64,000 nt of DNA from positions 124,001-188,000 of the forward strand of contig NZ_UWPB01000001.1 of the NCBI RefSeq assembly GCF_900604945.1. The letters run 5' to 3'. Source of the stretch: Ruminococcus sp. Marseille-P6503 (lineage in GTDB: Bacteria > Bacillota > Clostridia > Oscillospirales > Ruminococcaceae). The notes under the pieces were generated by a model. It was not told the DNA's origin. It made no database searches and saw only the letters and a list, made by a program, of their open reading frames with translations. This document shows, in pieces, positions 16,863 through 24,947 of the stretch; position 1 is the first letter of the stretch, and each line of letters begins with the position of its first letter. A program made the translations under genes and the position numbers.

Positions 16863-18233
16863 GTGCATAAATCAGTATTTAAAAATAAGTATTCAACAGA
16901 CAGCCTTTTAAGGGGAGAGATAACTTTCAGAAGATTTCTGAACAGGTTATTGTGCGCCGCCGCGGCGCTGACAGTAGCGGTTGCGGTATCTTCCTGTTCT
17001 TTCTCTGATGTTTTGTACGGAGCATTATCTGGCTCTGAATCATCTGGCTCAACGGTGGTGTCACCCAGAGCGGACAGCTCTTTCGGGCACAAAGGTCAGC
17101 CGTCAGTTCAGACTGAGATGATAACGGGATCGGTGTCAGAAAGCAGCAGCTCGGACGATTCTGACGCAGACGCTGTACTTCCGGCGGCTGCGGATTATTT
17201 TCTGAAAGACGCCGATGAGAAGATAAGGCAGTGCTACCTTGAAATATACGCCGGTCTGATCGGATATAACGAGAATATTGATATTACCGACGGAGTTATT
17301 CCCTCAGACCTGCTTGACGATTTAATGACTCTGATAATCTGCACCTCTCCTGAGATGAATCAGATTGGTTCGAGCTACAGCATTGTTGTAGATAACGACA
17401 ATTATGTCAGATCGCTTAACGTTTCGTATGTGAAAAATCAGGAAGAGGGCGGCAGTCAGCTTGCCCAGCTGAGGTCGGAGGCTGAAAGCATATGCCTTCA
17501 GGCGGAGGGGCTTGACGATTATGAAAAGCTCAAATACTTTCACGACAGGATAATTCTCAAATGCGCCTACAGCGACGAAACCGAAAACGCTTATTCGGCG
17601 TACGGCTGTCTTATTGAGGGAAAGGCGGTCTGCGAAGGCTACTCCAAGGCAATGCAGATACTCTGCGAGCGGGCGGGAATATTGTGCATACCCGTGCTGG
17701 GAGAGTCTCTGGACGCTGACGGCGAAGGCGTTCCTCATATGTGGAATATGGTGTATTTGAACGGAGGCTGGTATAATATAGACGCGACCTGGGACGATCC
17801 CATTTCCGATTTGGGCAACGATTATATCAGATATGACTATTTCAACATAAGCGACGAGATATGTTCAAGGGATCATATCGCCGAGGAATCGGTATTCATG
17901 AAATATCCGCAGGCGGCGTCAGACGAAGAAAATTATTATGTGAAATCAGGGCTTGTAGTGTACGACGCAGCTTCCGCTTACGGAGTGTTTGAAAGCGCGG
18001 CGGTGAAAGCTATCGAAAGCCATGACAGGTATGTCAGGGTCAAGTGCTCGTCGGACGAGGTTTACGACTGGGTATACAGTGAAATATTCGGCGGAGGCAG
18101 CGGAAACGGAAGCATTTTTGATATATTGAAAAGCGCTTCTGAGAAAACCTCGCCGGATATATCCTACGCTTCATACTCTCTGATACGCAATGAAAACACG
18201 AATACCTATACCGTTATTTTAAATCAGGAATAA
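16863..18233 (+). CDS. Lipoprotein with transglutaminase-like domain
   Basis: A surface lipoprotein with a transglutaminase/protease-like fold; bacterial members are mostly of unknown substrate. It is 456 aa from GTG 16863, preferred over ATG 16830 because GGAG sits 6 bases before it. A lipobox ends in C45 (AVAVSSC) after a long N-region, followed by a Ser-rich acidic linker to ~residue 125. The core contains the Cys-His-Asp triad: C257 in GKAVCEGYSKA, H292 in GVPHMWNMV and D307 in WYNIDATWDDP. A strong terminator follows. It starts 84 bases after the CNNM gene in the same direction, so co-transcription is likely. Confidence 0.85.
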   Translation: MHKSVFKNKYSTDSLLRGEITFRRFLNRLLCAAAALTVAVAVSSCSFSDVLYGALSGSESSGSTVVSPRADSSFGHKGQPSVQTEMITGSVSESSSSDDSDADAVLPAAADYFLKDADEKIRQCYLEIYAGLIGYNENIDITDGVIPSDLLDDLMTLIICTSPEMNQIGSSYSIVVDNDNYVRSLNVSYVKNQEEGGSQLAQLRSEAESICLQAEGLDDYEKLKYFHDRIILKCAYSDETENAYSAYGCLIEGKAVCEGYSKAMQILCERAGILCIPVLGESLDADGEGVPHMWNMVYLNGGWYNIDATWDDPISDLGNDYIRYDYFNISDEICSRDHIAEESVFMKYPQAASDEENYYVKSGLVVYDAASAYGVFESAAVKAIESHDRYVRVKCSSDEVYDWVYSEIFGGGSGNGSIFDILKSASEKTSPDISYASYSLIRNENTNTYTVILNQE

Positions 18234-18234
18234 T

Positions 18235-18286
18235 CAAGGCAGCGCCGCCGTACTATTTTCGGCGGCGCTGCCTTGAATTTTTTGCG
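18235..18286 (+). terminator. Strong terminator after the lipoprotein gene
   Basis: CAAGGCAGCGCCGCCG and CGGCGGCGCTGCCTTG form a perfect 16-bp stem, followed by a T-run. Confidence 0.9.
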
Positions 18287-18378
18287 CCTTTGCCTTGGTT
18301 CGCAGCCGTATACTGTTCAAAGGAAAAGCTTAACATATAATTATCACATAATATTCTTGTATATTTCAACAAATATGC

Positions 18379-18407
18379 TTGACTTCAATAGGCTGTTATT
18401 GTATAAT
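18379..18407 (+). promoter_or_regulatory. Promoter for fucO
   Basis: TTGACT (18379-18384) and TATAAT (18402-18407), 17-base spacer, 50 bases before the start codon. Confidence 0.75.
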
Positions 18408-18456
18408 AAGCACATAGGATTTTTCCTGTAAAGCAGACAGAAAGGAATGGTTTTTT

Positions 18457-19605
18457 ATGGCTAACAGAATGATATTGAATGAAACGTCATATTTCGGAGC
18501 GGGAGCTGTCGCTGAAATCGTCAGTGAGGCAAAAAAGAGAGACTTTAAAAAGGCCCTTGTCATAACCGATAAGGATCTTATAAGGTTTAATGTAGCAAAG
18601 AAAGTAACAGATCTTCTTGATGATTCCGGTATGCCGTATGAGATTTTCTCCGACGTTAAAGCTAATCCGACGGTTGCGGTGGTTAAAAAAGGCGTGGAGG
18701 TTTTCAGCAAGTCGGGAGCTGACTATATTATAGCGATCGGAGGAGGCTCCTCTATAGACACTGCTAAGGCTGTAGGTATTATCATAGCTAATCCGGAATA
18801 CTCTGACGTTACTTCGCTTGAGGGCGCCGTTGATACCAAAAATCCGTGCGTTCCCATAATAGCGGTGCCTACTACCGCCGGAACAGCAGCGGAGGTTACG
18901 ATAAATTACGTTATCACAGACGAGGAGAATAAGCGTAAATTCGTGTGCGTGGATCCTCATGATATTCCGATTGTCGCCGTTATCGACAGCAGTATGATGT
19001 CGTCGATGCCGAAGGGGCTTACGGCGTCTACCGGAATGGACGCGCTTACTCATGCGATCGAGGGCTATACTACCAAGGGAGCCTGGGAGCTTACGGATAT
19101 GATGCATTTAAAGGCTATCGAGATCATCAGCCGTTCGCTGCGCGCAGCCTGCGACAATGATCCTATAGGCAGGGAGGATATGGCTCTCGGTCAGTACATA
19201 GCCGGAATGGGATTTTCAAATGTAGGGCTCGGAGTGGTTCATGGAATGGCTCATCCGCTCGGCGCTTTTTATGATACTCCCCACGGAATCGCAAACGCTG
19301 TCCTGCTGCCTTATGTAATGGAGTATAACGCTCCCTGCACCGGAGATAAGTTCAAGGATATTGCGGAGGCTATGGACGTCGATACCTCCGGAATGAGCGA
19401 AAGCGAGTACAGAAAGGCGGCGGTTGACGCGGTAAGACAGCTTTCCAAGGACGTAGGAATACCTGAGAAGCTCCGTGAGATAGGAGTAAAGGAAGAGGAT
19501 CTTCCGGCGCTTGCCCAGTCGGCGTTTGAAGATGTGTGTACCGGAGGAAATCCCAGAGAATGTACTGTGGAATCTATTCTGGAAATTTATAAAACCGCTT
19601 ATTAA
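18457..19605 (+). CDS. fucO: Lactaldehyde reductase (1,2-propanediol oxidoreductase)
   Basis: An iron-dependent (group III) alcohol dehydrogenase that reduces L-lactaldehyde to 1,2-propanediol with NADH, as in fucose and rhamnose fermentation. The length of 382 aa equals that of the E. coli enzyme. The metal ligands fall at D195, H199, H262 and H276, each one residue earlier than in the E. coli protein; they lie in GMDALTHAIEGY and GVVHGMAHPLGAFYDTPHG. GGGSSIDTAK near residue 98 binds NAD. It stands alone between a promoter and terminator; no fucose or rhamnose pathway genes are beside it, so a general aldehyde or alcohol role is possible. Confidence 0.9.
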   Translation: MANRMILNETSYFGAGAVAEIVSEAKKRDFKKALVITDKDLIRFNVAKKVTDLLDDSGMPYEIFSDVKANPTVAVVKKGVEVFSKSGADYIIAIGGGSSIDTAKAVGIIIANPEYSDVTSLEGAVDTKNPCVPIIAVPTTAGTAAEVTINYVITDEENKRKFVCVDPHDIPIVAVIDSSMMSSMPKGLTASTGMDALTHAIEGYTTKGAWELTDMMHLKAIEIISRSLRAACDNDPIGREDMALGQYIAGMGFSNVGLGVVHGMAHPLGAFYDTPHGIANAVLLPYVMEYNAPCTGDKFKDIAEAMDVDTSGMSESEYRKAAVDAVRQLSKDVGIPEKLREIGVKEEDLPALAQSAFEDVCTGGNPRECTVESILEIYKTAY

Positions 19606-19623
19606 AGACAATTTCAGATACAG

Positions 19624-19659
19624 CGCCGGAACGAGGATACGCCGTTCCGGCGATTTTTT
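19624..19659 (+). terminator. Terminator of fucO
   Basis: CGCCGGAACG (19624-19633) and CGTTCCGGCG (19643-19652) pair, followed by ATTTTTT. Confidence 0.9.
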
Positions 19660-19699
19660 ATACTGTCTGCTGAAATTGGTATAATTATGTATAAAAAAC

Positions 19700-19728
19700 T
19701 TGAAATATGTTTCAGGATATAGTATAAT
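19700..19728 (+). promoter_or_regulatory. Promoter for the IbrA/IbrB-like pair
   Basis: TTGAAA (19700-19705) and TATAAT (19723-19728), 17-base spacer, 24 bases before the start. Confidence 0.7.
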
Positions 19729-19751
19729 TATACAATAAGGCGGTGAAGAAT

Positions 19752-21071
19752 ATGATTAAAAATTATCTGGACATTGACGTTTATGAAGCTTTTCAGAACC
19801 GGATGGAATATATTTTTCAGGAGTTTGATAATATATATGTTTCGTTCAGCGGAGGAAAGGACAGCGGACTGCTTCTGAATATGGTGCTTGACTATGCCGA
19901 GAAGCACGGGATCAGAAAAAAGATCGGACTTTTTCATCAGGACTTTGAGGCTCAGTATACCTATACCACTGAATACATTACCAGCACCTTCGAGAAAAAT
20001 CTTGAACGTGTGGAGCCGTATTGGGTGTGTCTGCCTATGGCGACCAGAACCGCTCTGAGCAGCTATGAAATGTACTGGTATCCTTGGGACGACAATAAAA
20101 AGGATATCTGGGTGAGAAAAATGCCCGATAAGCCTTATGTTATCAATCTGGAGAACAATCCGATCAGATATTACAGATATAAAATGCATCAGGAGGACCT
20201 TGCAAAGCAGTTCGGCAGATGGTACAGGGATATTCACGGAGGGGGAAAGACGATTTGCCTGCTTGGAATAAGGGCGTCGGAATCGCTTCAGAGATACAGC
20301 GCGATTGTAAATAAAAAGTACGGCTATAACGGCGTGAGCTGGATAACCAAGACGTTCAAGGACGTATGGTGCGGCTCTCCTATGTATGACTGGACGGTAA
20401 GCGACGTTTGGACGGCATATTATAAATTCGGGTATGAATACAACCGTCTTTACGATCTGTATTATAAAGCGGGGCTTACTCCGGAGCAGATGAGGGTAGC
20501 TTCGCCCTTTAACGATTATGCCAAGGACAGCCTGAATCTCTATAGGGTACTGGAGCCTGACGTATGGGTCAGGCTTTTGGGACGGGTGAGAGGAGTTAAC
20601 TTCACTGCGTTATACGGAAGATCCTCCGCGCTGGGATACCGAAGGATAAAGCTCCCCGAGGGTTATACATGGAGGTCCTATACCGAATTTCTCCTCAGCA
20701 CCCTTCCTAAACGGCTGAGCAAAAACTATTCGGACAAATTCAGGACGTCGATAAGATTCTGGCACGAAACGGGAGGAGGATTGTCTGACGAAACGATACA
20801 GGAGCTGCTGAGAAAGGGATACAATATCATGCTCAACGGAGTTTCAAACTATACCATGAATAAGAAATCCAGAGTCATATTTGTCGGAACCATTCCTGAC
20901 GATACCGACGATATACTCAGTACCAAAGATATTCCCAGCTGGAAAAGAATGTGCACCTGTATTCTGAAAAACGACCATATGTGCCGCTCTATGGGTTTCG
21001 GAGAGACGCGTAAGCAAAAAAATCAGATTGAAAAGATAAAGAAAAAATACAAGAGTCTGGAGGAAATATAA
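19752..21071 (+). CDS. PAPS-reductase-family / DUF3440 protein, IbrA-like
   Basis: A 439-aa member of the adenine-nucleotide alpha-hydrolase superfamily, with the PP-loop SGGKDS at residues 33-38, followed by a DUF3440-type C-terminal part. It resembles IbrA of E. coli, which with IbrB controls immunoglobulin-binding gene expression; the biochemistry is not known. The start at ATG 19752 follows GGCGGTGA. A cluster of cysteines near the C-terminus (MCTCILKNDHMC) may bind metal. Its stop codon overlaps the next gene's start (TAATG), so the two are translationally coupled. DndC-like DNA sulphur-modification enzymes share the fold, but no other dnd gene is nearby. Confidence 0.85.
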   Translation: MIKNYLDIDVYEAFQNRMEYIFQEFDNIYVSFSGGKDSGLLLNMVLDYAEKHGIRKKIGLFHQDFEAQYTYTTEYITSTFEKNLERVEPYWVCLPMATRTALSSYEMYWYPWDDNKKDIWVRKMPDKPYVINLENNPIRYYRYKMHQEDLAKQFGRWYRDIHGGGKTICLLGIRASESLQRYSAIVNKKYGYNGVSWITKTFKDVWCGSPMYDWTVSDVWTAYYKFGYEYNRLYDLYYKAGLTPEQMRVASPFNDYAKDSLNLYRVLEPDVWVRLLGRVRGVNFTALYGRSSALGYRRIKLPEGYTWRSYTEFLLSTLPKRLSKNYSDKFRTSIRFWHETGGGLSDETIQELLRKGYNIMLNGVSNYTMNKKSRVIFVGTIPDDTDDILSTKDIPSWKRMCTCILKNDHMCRSMGFGETRKQKNQIEKIKKKYKSLEEI

Positions 21072-21643
21072 TGAAATATACAAGTCCTGTATACGGTGTG
21101 AAAGCGGTGCCGATAGAAAAAATAGTTCCTAATACATACAACCCCAACGCGGTCGCGCCTCCGGAGCTTAATCTGCTGTACGACAGTATAAGAGAGGACG
21201 GCTATACAATGCCGATAGTCTGCTATTATTCCAAAAAGGACGATAAATATATAATAGTTGACGGGTTTCACCGCTATCGCGTCATGCTGGAGCATGACGA
21301 CATATATAGGCGTGAAAACGGAATGCTGCCGGTTTCCGTAATAAACAAGTCTTTGGATCATAGAATGGCAAGTACAATACGCCACAACAGAGCCAGAGGT
21401 TCTCACGACGTTGACCTTATGAGTAATATTGTAAAGGAGCTGCATGAGATAGGAAGATCGGACGCATGGATCTCAAAGCATCTCGGCATGGACAAGGACG
21501 AGATACTGAGATTAAAGCAGATCACCGGTCTGGCGGCTTTGTTCAAGGATGTAAACTTCGGAAAAGCGTGGATCCCGGAGGAAGAGGGAGAATTTAATGA
21601 AAATGCCGACGCTGCCGGAAAACCTGACGAAAGCAAGGTCTGA
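21071..21643 (+). CDS. ParB N-terminal-domain protein, IbrB-like
   Basis: A 190-aa protein with a ParB/Srx-type domain (residues ~10-100; GFHRYRVMLEHDD is the characteristic motif) and a helix-turn-helix-like segment (GRSDAWISKHLGMDKDEILRLKQ, residues ~135-157). ParB-like folds can act as NTP-dependent DNA binders or nucleases; this one belongs with IbrB partners of IbrA. Its ATG overlaps the ibrA-like stop codon. The C-terminal ~25 residues are acidic and probably disordered. A perfect 10-bp hairpin lies just after the stop. Confidence 0.85.
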   Translation: MKYTSPVYGVKAVPIEKIVPNTYNPNAVAPPELNLLYDSIREDGYTMPIVCYYSKKDDKYIIVDGFHRYRVMLEHDDIYRRENGMLPVSVINKSLDHRMASTIRHNRARGSHDVDLMSNIVKELHEIGRSDAWISKHLGMDKDEILRLKQITGLAALFKDVNFGKAWIPEEEGEFNENADAAGKPDESKV

Positions 21644-21651
21644 AAAACAAA

Positions 21652-21686
21652 TGACCGCCGGAAGCCGCTTAACCGTCCGGCGGTCA
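21652..21686 (+). terminator. Hairpin after the IbrB-like gene
   Basis: TGACCGCCGG (21652-21661) and CCGGCGGTCA (21677-21686) pair perfectly, but no T-run follows. It may act as a 3' stabiliser. The rest of the gap to 21860 shows nothing recognisable. Confidence 0.5.
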
Positions 21687-21859
21687 GCGCGGAGGCACGC
21701 CTTTAATATATGAAAAAATCGGAGCGGCTGAAGCGTCGCCGTATATTTCATTGTTCCGGGCATAACAGAGAATTTCCGGACATTTTTATGTTCTGCGGCT
21801 CGGCTTTCGTTTCTATATGATTGCCGGAAGAAGAATTTACAGAAAGTTTATAAAATTGC

Positions 21860-21889
21860 TTGACAAGCGTATGTCAAGTATGATATAAT
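21860..21889 (+). promoter_or_regulatory. Promoter for the rpmG-secE-nusG operon
   Basis: TTGACA (21860-21865) and TATAAT (21884-21889), 18-base spacer. Transcription would start near 21896. Confidence 0.8.
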
Positions 21890-21895
21890 AATCAT

Positions 21896-22048
21896 ACCTC
21901 TTTATGAGGTCTATTTTTTTGCGCGTTTTTGGCTGTATGCGCGGGAAACGCGGCTTAAAACATAAGTTACCTCATAGCTGCGCGGGCTTTTGTACATGAC
22001 TTTGCGCGTGAGGGAGGCAGACGCATTCTGCCCGTTCCTGCAGAATGC
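21896..22048 (+). promoter_or_regulatory. Structured leader before rpmG
   Basis: A small hairpin ACCTC/GAGGT (21896-21910) directly followed by a T-run lies at the expected transcript start. A second, perfect 9-bp hairpin GCATTCTGC/GCAGAATGC spans 22023-22048, just before the rpmG ribosome-binding site. The T-run after the first hairpin suggests possible early attenuation; this is inference. Confidence 0.4.
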
Positions 22049-22072
22049 AAATTTCGTCAGGAGGTGCCGAAA

Positions 22073-22222
22073 ATGAGAGTTAAGATTACGCTCGCTTGTA
22101 CAGAATGCAAGCAGAGGAACTACAACACGAAAAAGAACAAGAAGAATGACCCTGACAGACTTGAGATGAATAAATACTGCAAGTTCTGTAAGAAGCACAC
22201 TCTTCACAAAGAGACTAAGTAA
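22073..22222 (+). CDS. rpmG: 50S ribosomal protein L33
   Basis: A 49-aa ribosomal protein, start ATG 22073 behind AGGAGG. It has the zinc-ribbon form, with cysteine pairs CTEC near the N-terminus and CKFC near residue 37, and the [10 protein letters not shown] end typical of L33. It is the first gene of rpmG-secE-nusG-rplK-rplA, the usual Firmicute order. Confidence 0.95.
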   Translation: MRVKITLACTECKQRNYNTKKNKKNDPDRLEMNKYCKFCKKHTLHKETK

Positions 22223-22239
22223 GTCGGGAGGGCTTTATT

Positions 22240-22500
22240 ATGGCTAAGAAAGAAGCTGACTCCAAGGCTGCGAAGTCAAAGGCGTCCGGCAAGTCTGAAA
22301 AGACTAAAAAAGGCGGCGTGAGAAAGTATTTCAGAGATCTGAAATCCGAACTGAAAAAGGTCGTTTGGCCAAGCAGAAAGCAGGTTATAAACAATACGGG
22401 AATAGTTCTGTCCGTAATGGCGGTTATGGCGCTGTTTCTCTTTGGTATCGACACCGGACTGGGAGCCGCGATAAAGGCGTTGCTTAATCTGGGCGCTTGA
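22240..22500 (+). CDS. secE: Preprotein translocase subunit SecE
   Basis: A small essential subunit of the SecYEG channel. It is 86 aa: a Lys/Ser-rich cytoplasmic N-terminus, the conserved amphipathic segment YFRDLKSELKKVVWPSRKQ (residues ~29-48), and one transmembrane helix at ~53-75. It lies 17 bases after rpmG and before nusG. Confidence 0.95.
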   Translation: MAKKEADSKAAKSKASGKSEKTKKGGVRKYFRDLKSELKKVVWPSRKQVINNTGIVLSVMAVMALFLFGIDTGLGAAIKALLNLGA

Positions 22501-22559
22501 TTGCCGGCGTGTCCGGAAAACGGTTTTTGCAGCCTGCAATATCTACGGAGGTTTATATC

Positions 22560-23090
22560 ATGTCTGAAGAAGCAAAGTGGTATGTAGTACACACATATTC
22601 CGGTTATGAGAACAAGGTTAAACAGAATATTGAGAAGGTTGTTGAAAACCGAAAGCTTCAGGAACTTATTACCGAGGTCAAAATACCTATGGAGCTTGTT
22701 ACCGAAGTAAAGGATAACAAGGAGGTTGAAGCTGAAAGAAAGCTTTTCCCCAGCTATGTTCTTGTAAAAATGGTCATGAACGACGATTCATGGTACATTG
22801 TAAGAAACACAAGGGGAGTTACAGGATTTGTCGGTCCCGCGTCCAAGCCTGTTCCTCTTACTGAAAAAGAGGTTGCGGCGCTGGGAGTTGAGGCTGAGAG
22901 AAAGAAGACCGTTGAGGTCAACTATAAGATCGGAGATCTTGTGGTTGTTACAGGCGGCTCCTTCGAGGGCTTTACCGGAACGGTTCAGAATATCGATATC
23001 GAGTCGCAGACCGTTGACGTAGTAGTATCGATGTTCGGAAGGGAAACTCCTGTAAGTCTTCCTATCTCACAGATCAAGGCTGAGGACTGA
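22560..23090 (+). CDS. nusG: Transcription termination/antitermination protein NusG
   Basis: A transcription elongation factor that binds RNA polymerase and links it to ribosomes or Rho. It is 176 aa from ATG 22560 (SD GGAGG). The NGN domain begins WYVVHTYSGYENKVKQ; the KOW motif (KIGDLVVVTGGSFEGFTG) is near residue 125. Upstream in-frame codons lack a start signal. Confidence 0.96.
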   Translation: MSEEAKWYVVHTYSGYENKVKQNIEKVVENRKLQELITEVKIPMELVTEVKDNKEVEAERKLFPSYVLVKMVMNDDSWYIVRNTRGVTGFVGPASKPVPLTEKEVAALGVEAERKKTVEVNYKIGDLVVVTGGSFEGFTGTVQNIDIESQTVDVVVSMFGRETPVSLPISQIKAED

Positions 23091-23208
23091 CGCAGACGGC
23101 GGGCTGGAATGTCCGCATAATTCATACGTTTATAAGAAGCGAAAGTTGATATACAAGACAATCCGCTGGAATCAATGCGGCTTGTCTGTTGACATCTTGC
23201 TTCAAAAA

Positions 23209-23240
23209 GTGGGAGAGCGTTTCGGCGCTCGCCTTACCAC
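23209..23240 (+). promoter_or_regulatory. rplK leader hairpin with GTGGGAG...TTACCAC
   Basis: GTGG (23209) pairs with CCAC (23240 end) and GAGCG with CGCTC, separated by an asymmetric internal loop GA/GCCTTA. A similar GTGGGAG...TTACCAC frame occurs before rplA (23737-23789). Two copies before ribosomal-protein genes suggest a binding site for autogenous control; the protein is not shown. Confidence 0.5.
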
Positions 23241-23260
23241 AAATTATGGAGGTGCGAAAG

Positions 23261-23686
23261 ATGGCACAAAAAGTAGTAGGCTATATTAAGCTGCAGATTC
23301 CGGCAGGAAAGGCGACTCCTGCACCACCGGTAGGTCCTGCGCTGGGACAGCACGGTGTTAACATCATGGCATTCACAAAGGATTTCAACGAGAGGACAAA
23401 GAACGATATCGGTCTTATCATTCCTGTTGTAATCACGGTTTATGCCGACAGATCGTTTACGTTTATCACAAAGACTCCTCCGGCAGCCGTTCTTATCAAG
23501 AAGGCTTGCAAGATCGAGTCCGGTTCAGGCACACCTAACAAGACAAAGGTTGCTACAATCACAAAGGAGCAGGTACAGAAGATTGCCGAGCAGAAAATGC
23601 CCGACCTGAACGCTTCCAGCATCGAATCAGCAATGAGCATGATCGCGGGAACCTGCCGTTCAATGGGCGTTACTGTAGTTGACTGA
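23261..23686 (+). CDS. rplK: 50S ribosomal protein L11
   Basis: A 141-aa ribosomal protein, part of the GTPase-associated centre. The start is ATG 23261 behind TGGAGGTG. N-terminal [27 protein letters not shown] and the C-terminal RNA-binding part with [11 protein letters not shown] are diagnostic. It lies 170 bases after nusG, with a structured leader between. Confidence 0.97.
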   Translation: MAQKVVGYIKLQIPAGKATPAPPVGPALGQHGVNIMAFTKDFNERTKNDIGLIIPVVITVYADRSFTFITKTPPAAVLIKKACKIESGSGTPNKTKVATITKEQVQKIAEQKMPDLNASSIESAMSMIAGTCRSMGVTVVD

Positions 23687-23736
23687 TAGTCTGTAACCTA
23701 ATCGCGAACCGTATAAAATCAATTATACGGCAGATG

Positions 23737-23789
23737 GTGGGAGGAATTTTCCGCTAGCCGGTATGCTATATGGGTATCGGTATTACCAC
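23737..23789 (+). promoter_or_regulatory. rplA leader element with GTGGGAG...TTACCAC
   Basis: Same outer motif as before rplK (GTGGGAG at 23737, TTACCAC ending 23789), with a longer middle holding a second hairpin. It lies directly upstream of the rplA ribosome-binding site. Confidence 0.45.
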
Positions 23790-23808
23790 TAATAAGGAGG
23801 ATATAATA

Positions 23809-24504
23809 ATGAAACACGGCAAAAAGTATGTTGACAGCGCGAAGGCTGTTGACAAGACTAAGCTTTATGACGCTCCTGAGGCTCTTGATTTGGCGGCTAA
23901 GGGTGCTAAGGCAAAATTTGACGAAACAATTGAAGCGCATATCCGTCTGGGCGTTGACTCCCGTCACGCTGACCAGCAGGTAAGAGGCGCTGTAGTTCTT
24001 CCTAACGGAACAGGTAAGTCCGTAAAGGTCTGCGTATTCTGCAAGGAAGATAAATACGAGGCCGCTAAGGCTGCCGGCGCAGAATATGTAGGCGGCATGG
24101 ACCTCGTTGAAAAGATCACAAAGGAAAACTGGATGGATTTTGACGTCGTAGTCGCTTCCCCTGACATGATGGGCGTTGTAGGACGTCTTGGTAAGATCCT
24201 CGGACCCCGCGGCCTTATGCCTAATCCGAAGGCGGGTACGGTTACTCCCGACGTTGCCAAGGCTGTTACAGACGCTAAGGCAGGTAAGATCGAGTACCGT
24301 CTTGACAAGACAAATATCATTCACTGCCCGATAGGCAAGGCTTCCTTCGGAGCTGAAAAGCTTGAGGAAAACTTTAATACCCTTATGAACGCTGTAGTTA
24401 AGGCAAAGCCTGCTGCCGCTAAGGGTCAGTATCTCAAGAGCGTTGTAGTCGCTTCTACAATGGGCGTTGGCATTAAGGTCAATACAGCCAAGTACGGAAA
24501 CTGA
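23809..24504 (+). CDS. rplA: 50S ribosomal protein L1
   Basis: 231 aa, the usual length. The start is ATG 23809 (SD AAGGAGG). Motifs [25 protein letters not shown] near residue 38 and [19 protein letters not shown] near residue 130 identify L1, which binds the mobile stalk of 23S rRNA. It is followed at once by a strong terminator and then alaS; rplJ and rplL, which often come next, are absent. Confidence 0.97.
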   Translation: MKHGKKYVDSAKAVDKTKLYDAPEALDLAAKGAKAKFDETIEAHIRLGVDSRHADQQVRGAVVLPNGTGKSVKVCVFCKEDKYEAAKAAGAEYVGGMDLVEKITKENWMDFDVVVASPDMMGVVGRLGKILGPRGLMPNPKAGTVTPDVAKAVTDAKAGKIEYRLDKTNIIHCPIGKASFGAEKLEENFNTLMNAVVKAKPAAAKGQYLKSVVVASTMGVGIKVNTAKYGN

Positions 24505-24518
24505 TTAAGTGTTTTATA

Positions 24519-24557
24519 AAACAGAGCCGACAGTGTTGTGCGGCTCTGTTTTTTTGC
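24519..24557 (+). terminator. Terminator of the rpmG-rplA operon
   Basis: AACAGAGCCG and CGGCTCTGTT pair, followed by seven T. Confidence 0.92.
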
Positions 24558-24647
24558 GCGGTAAAATTTACGGCTGTCCTGTCAGAGCGGTAAAGATATT
24601 TTTTCAGTGTATAAGGCTAATTTCAGCGTTTTTTTGACTTGTGACTA

Positions 24648-24676
24648 TTGACAATTTTTATTGCAGGATATATAAT
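24648..24676 (+). promoter_or_regulatory. Promoter for alaS
   Basis: TTGACA (24648-24653) and TATAAT (24671-24676), 17-base spacer, upstream of the T-box leader. Confidence 0.75.
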
Positions 24677-24689
24677 TATAATATATGTG

Positions 24690-24918
24690 AAAAGCGTTGA
24701 CGGAATTAACCGAAAAGATGGATCCAAGAGAAAAGGCGGTCGGTGCGAGCCTTGATTCGGATTTCGGCGGCTGCCCCGAGCATCGCTGTGAAAGCAGCGG
24801 CGTATCTCCTGCGTTAAAGGATTCGAGCGGCCGCGGCAGGTCAAGCTGCGCGGCAATTTGGGTGGTAACACGGAGTATGCAGCTTCGTCCCATGTTTATG
24901 GGACGGGGCTTTTTAAAT
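24690..24918 (+). promoter_or_regulatory. T-box leader of alaS
   Basis: The T-box sequence AATTTGGGTGGTAACACG is at 24855-24872. A terminator pairs 24881-24893 with 24898-24910 over 13 bp, followed by TTTTT. Upstream stem I has a GGTGCGAGCC distal part. T-boxes sense uncharged tRNA, here tRNA-Ala, and allow read-through into the synthetase gene. I cannot place the specifier codon with confidence. Confidence 0.93.
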
Positions 24919-24947
24919 AGCTATTGAGATGAAAGGATTTGAAATTG

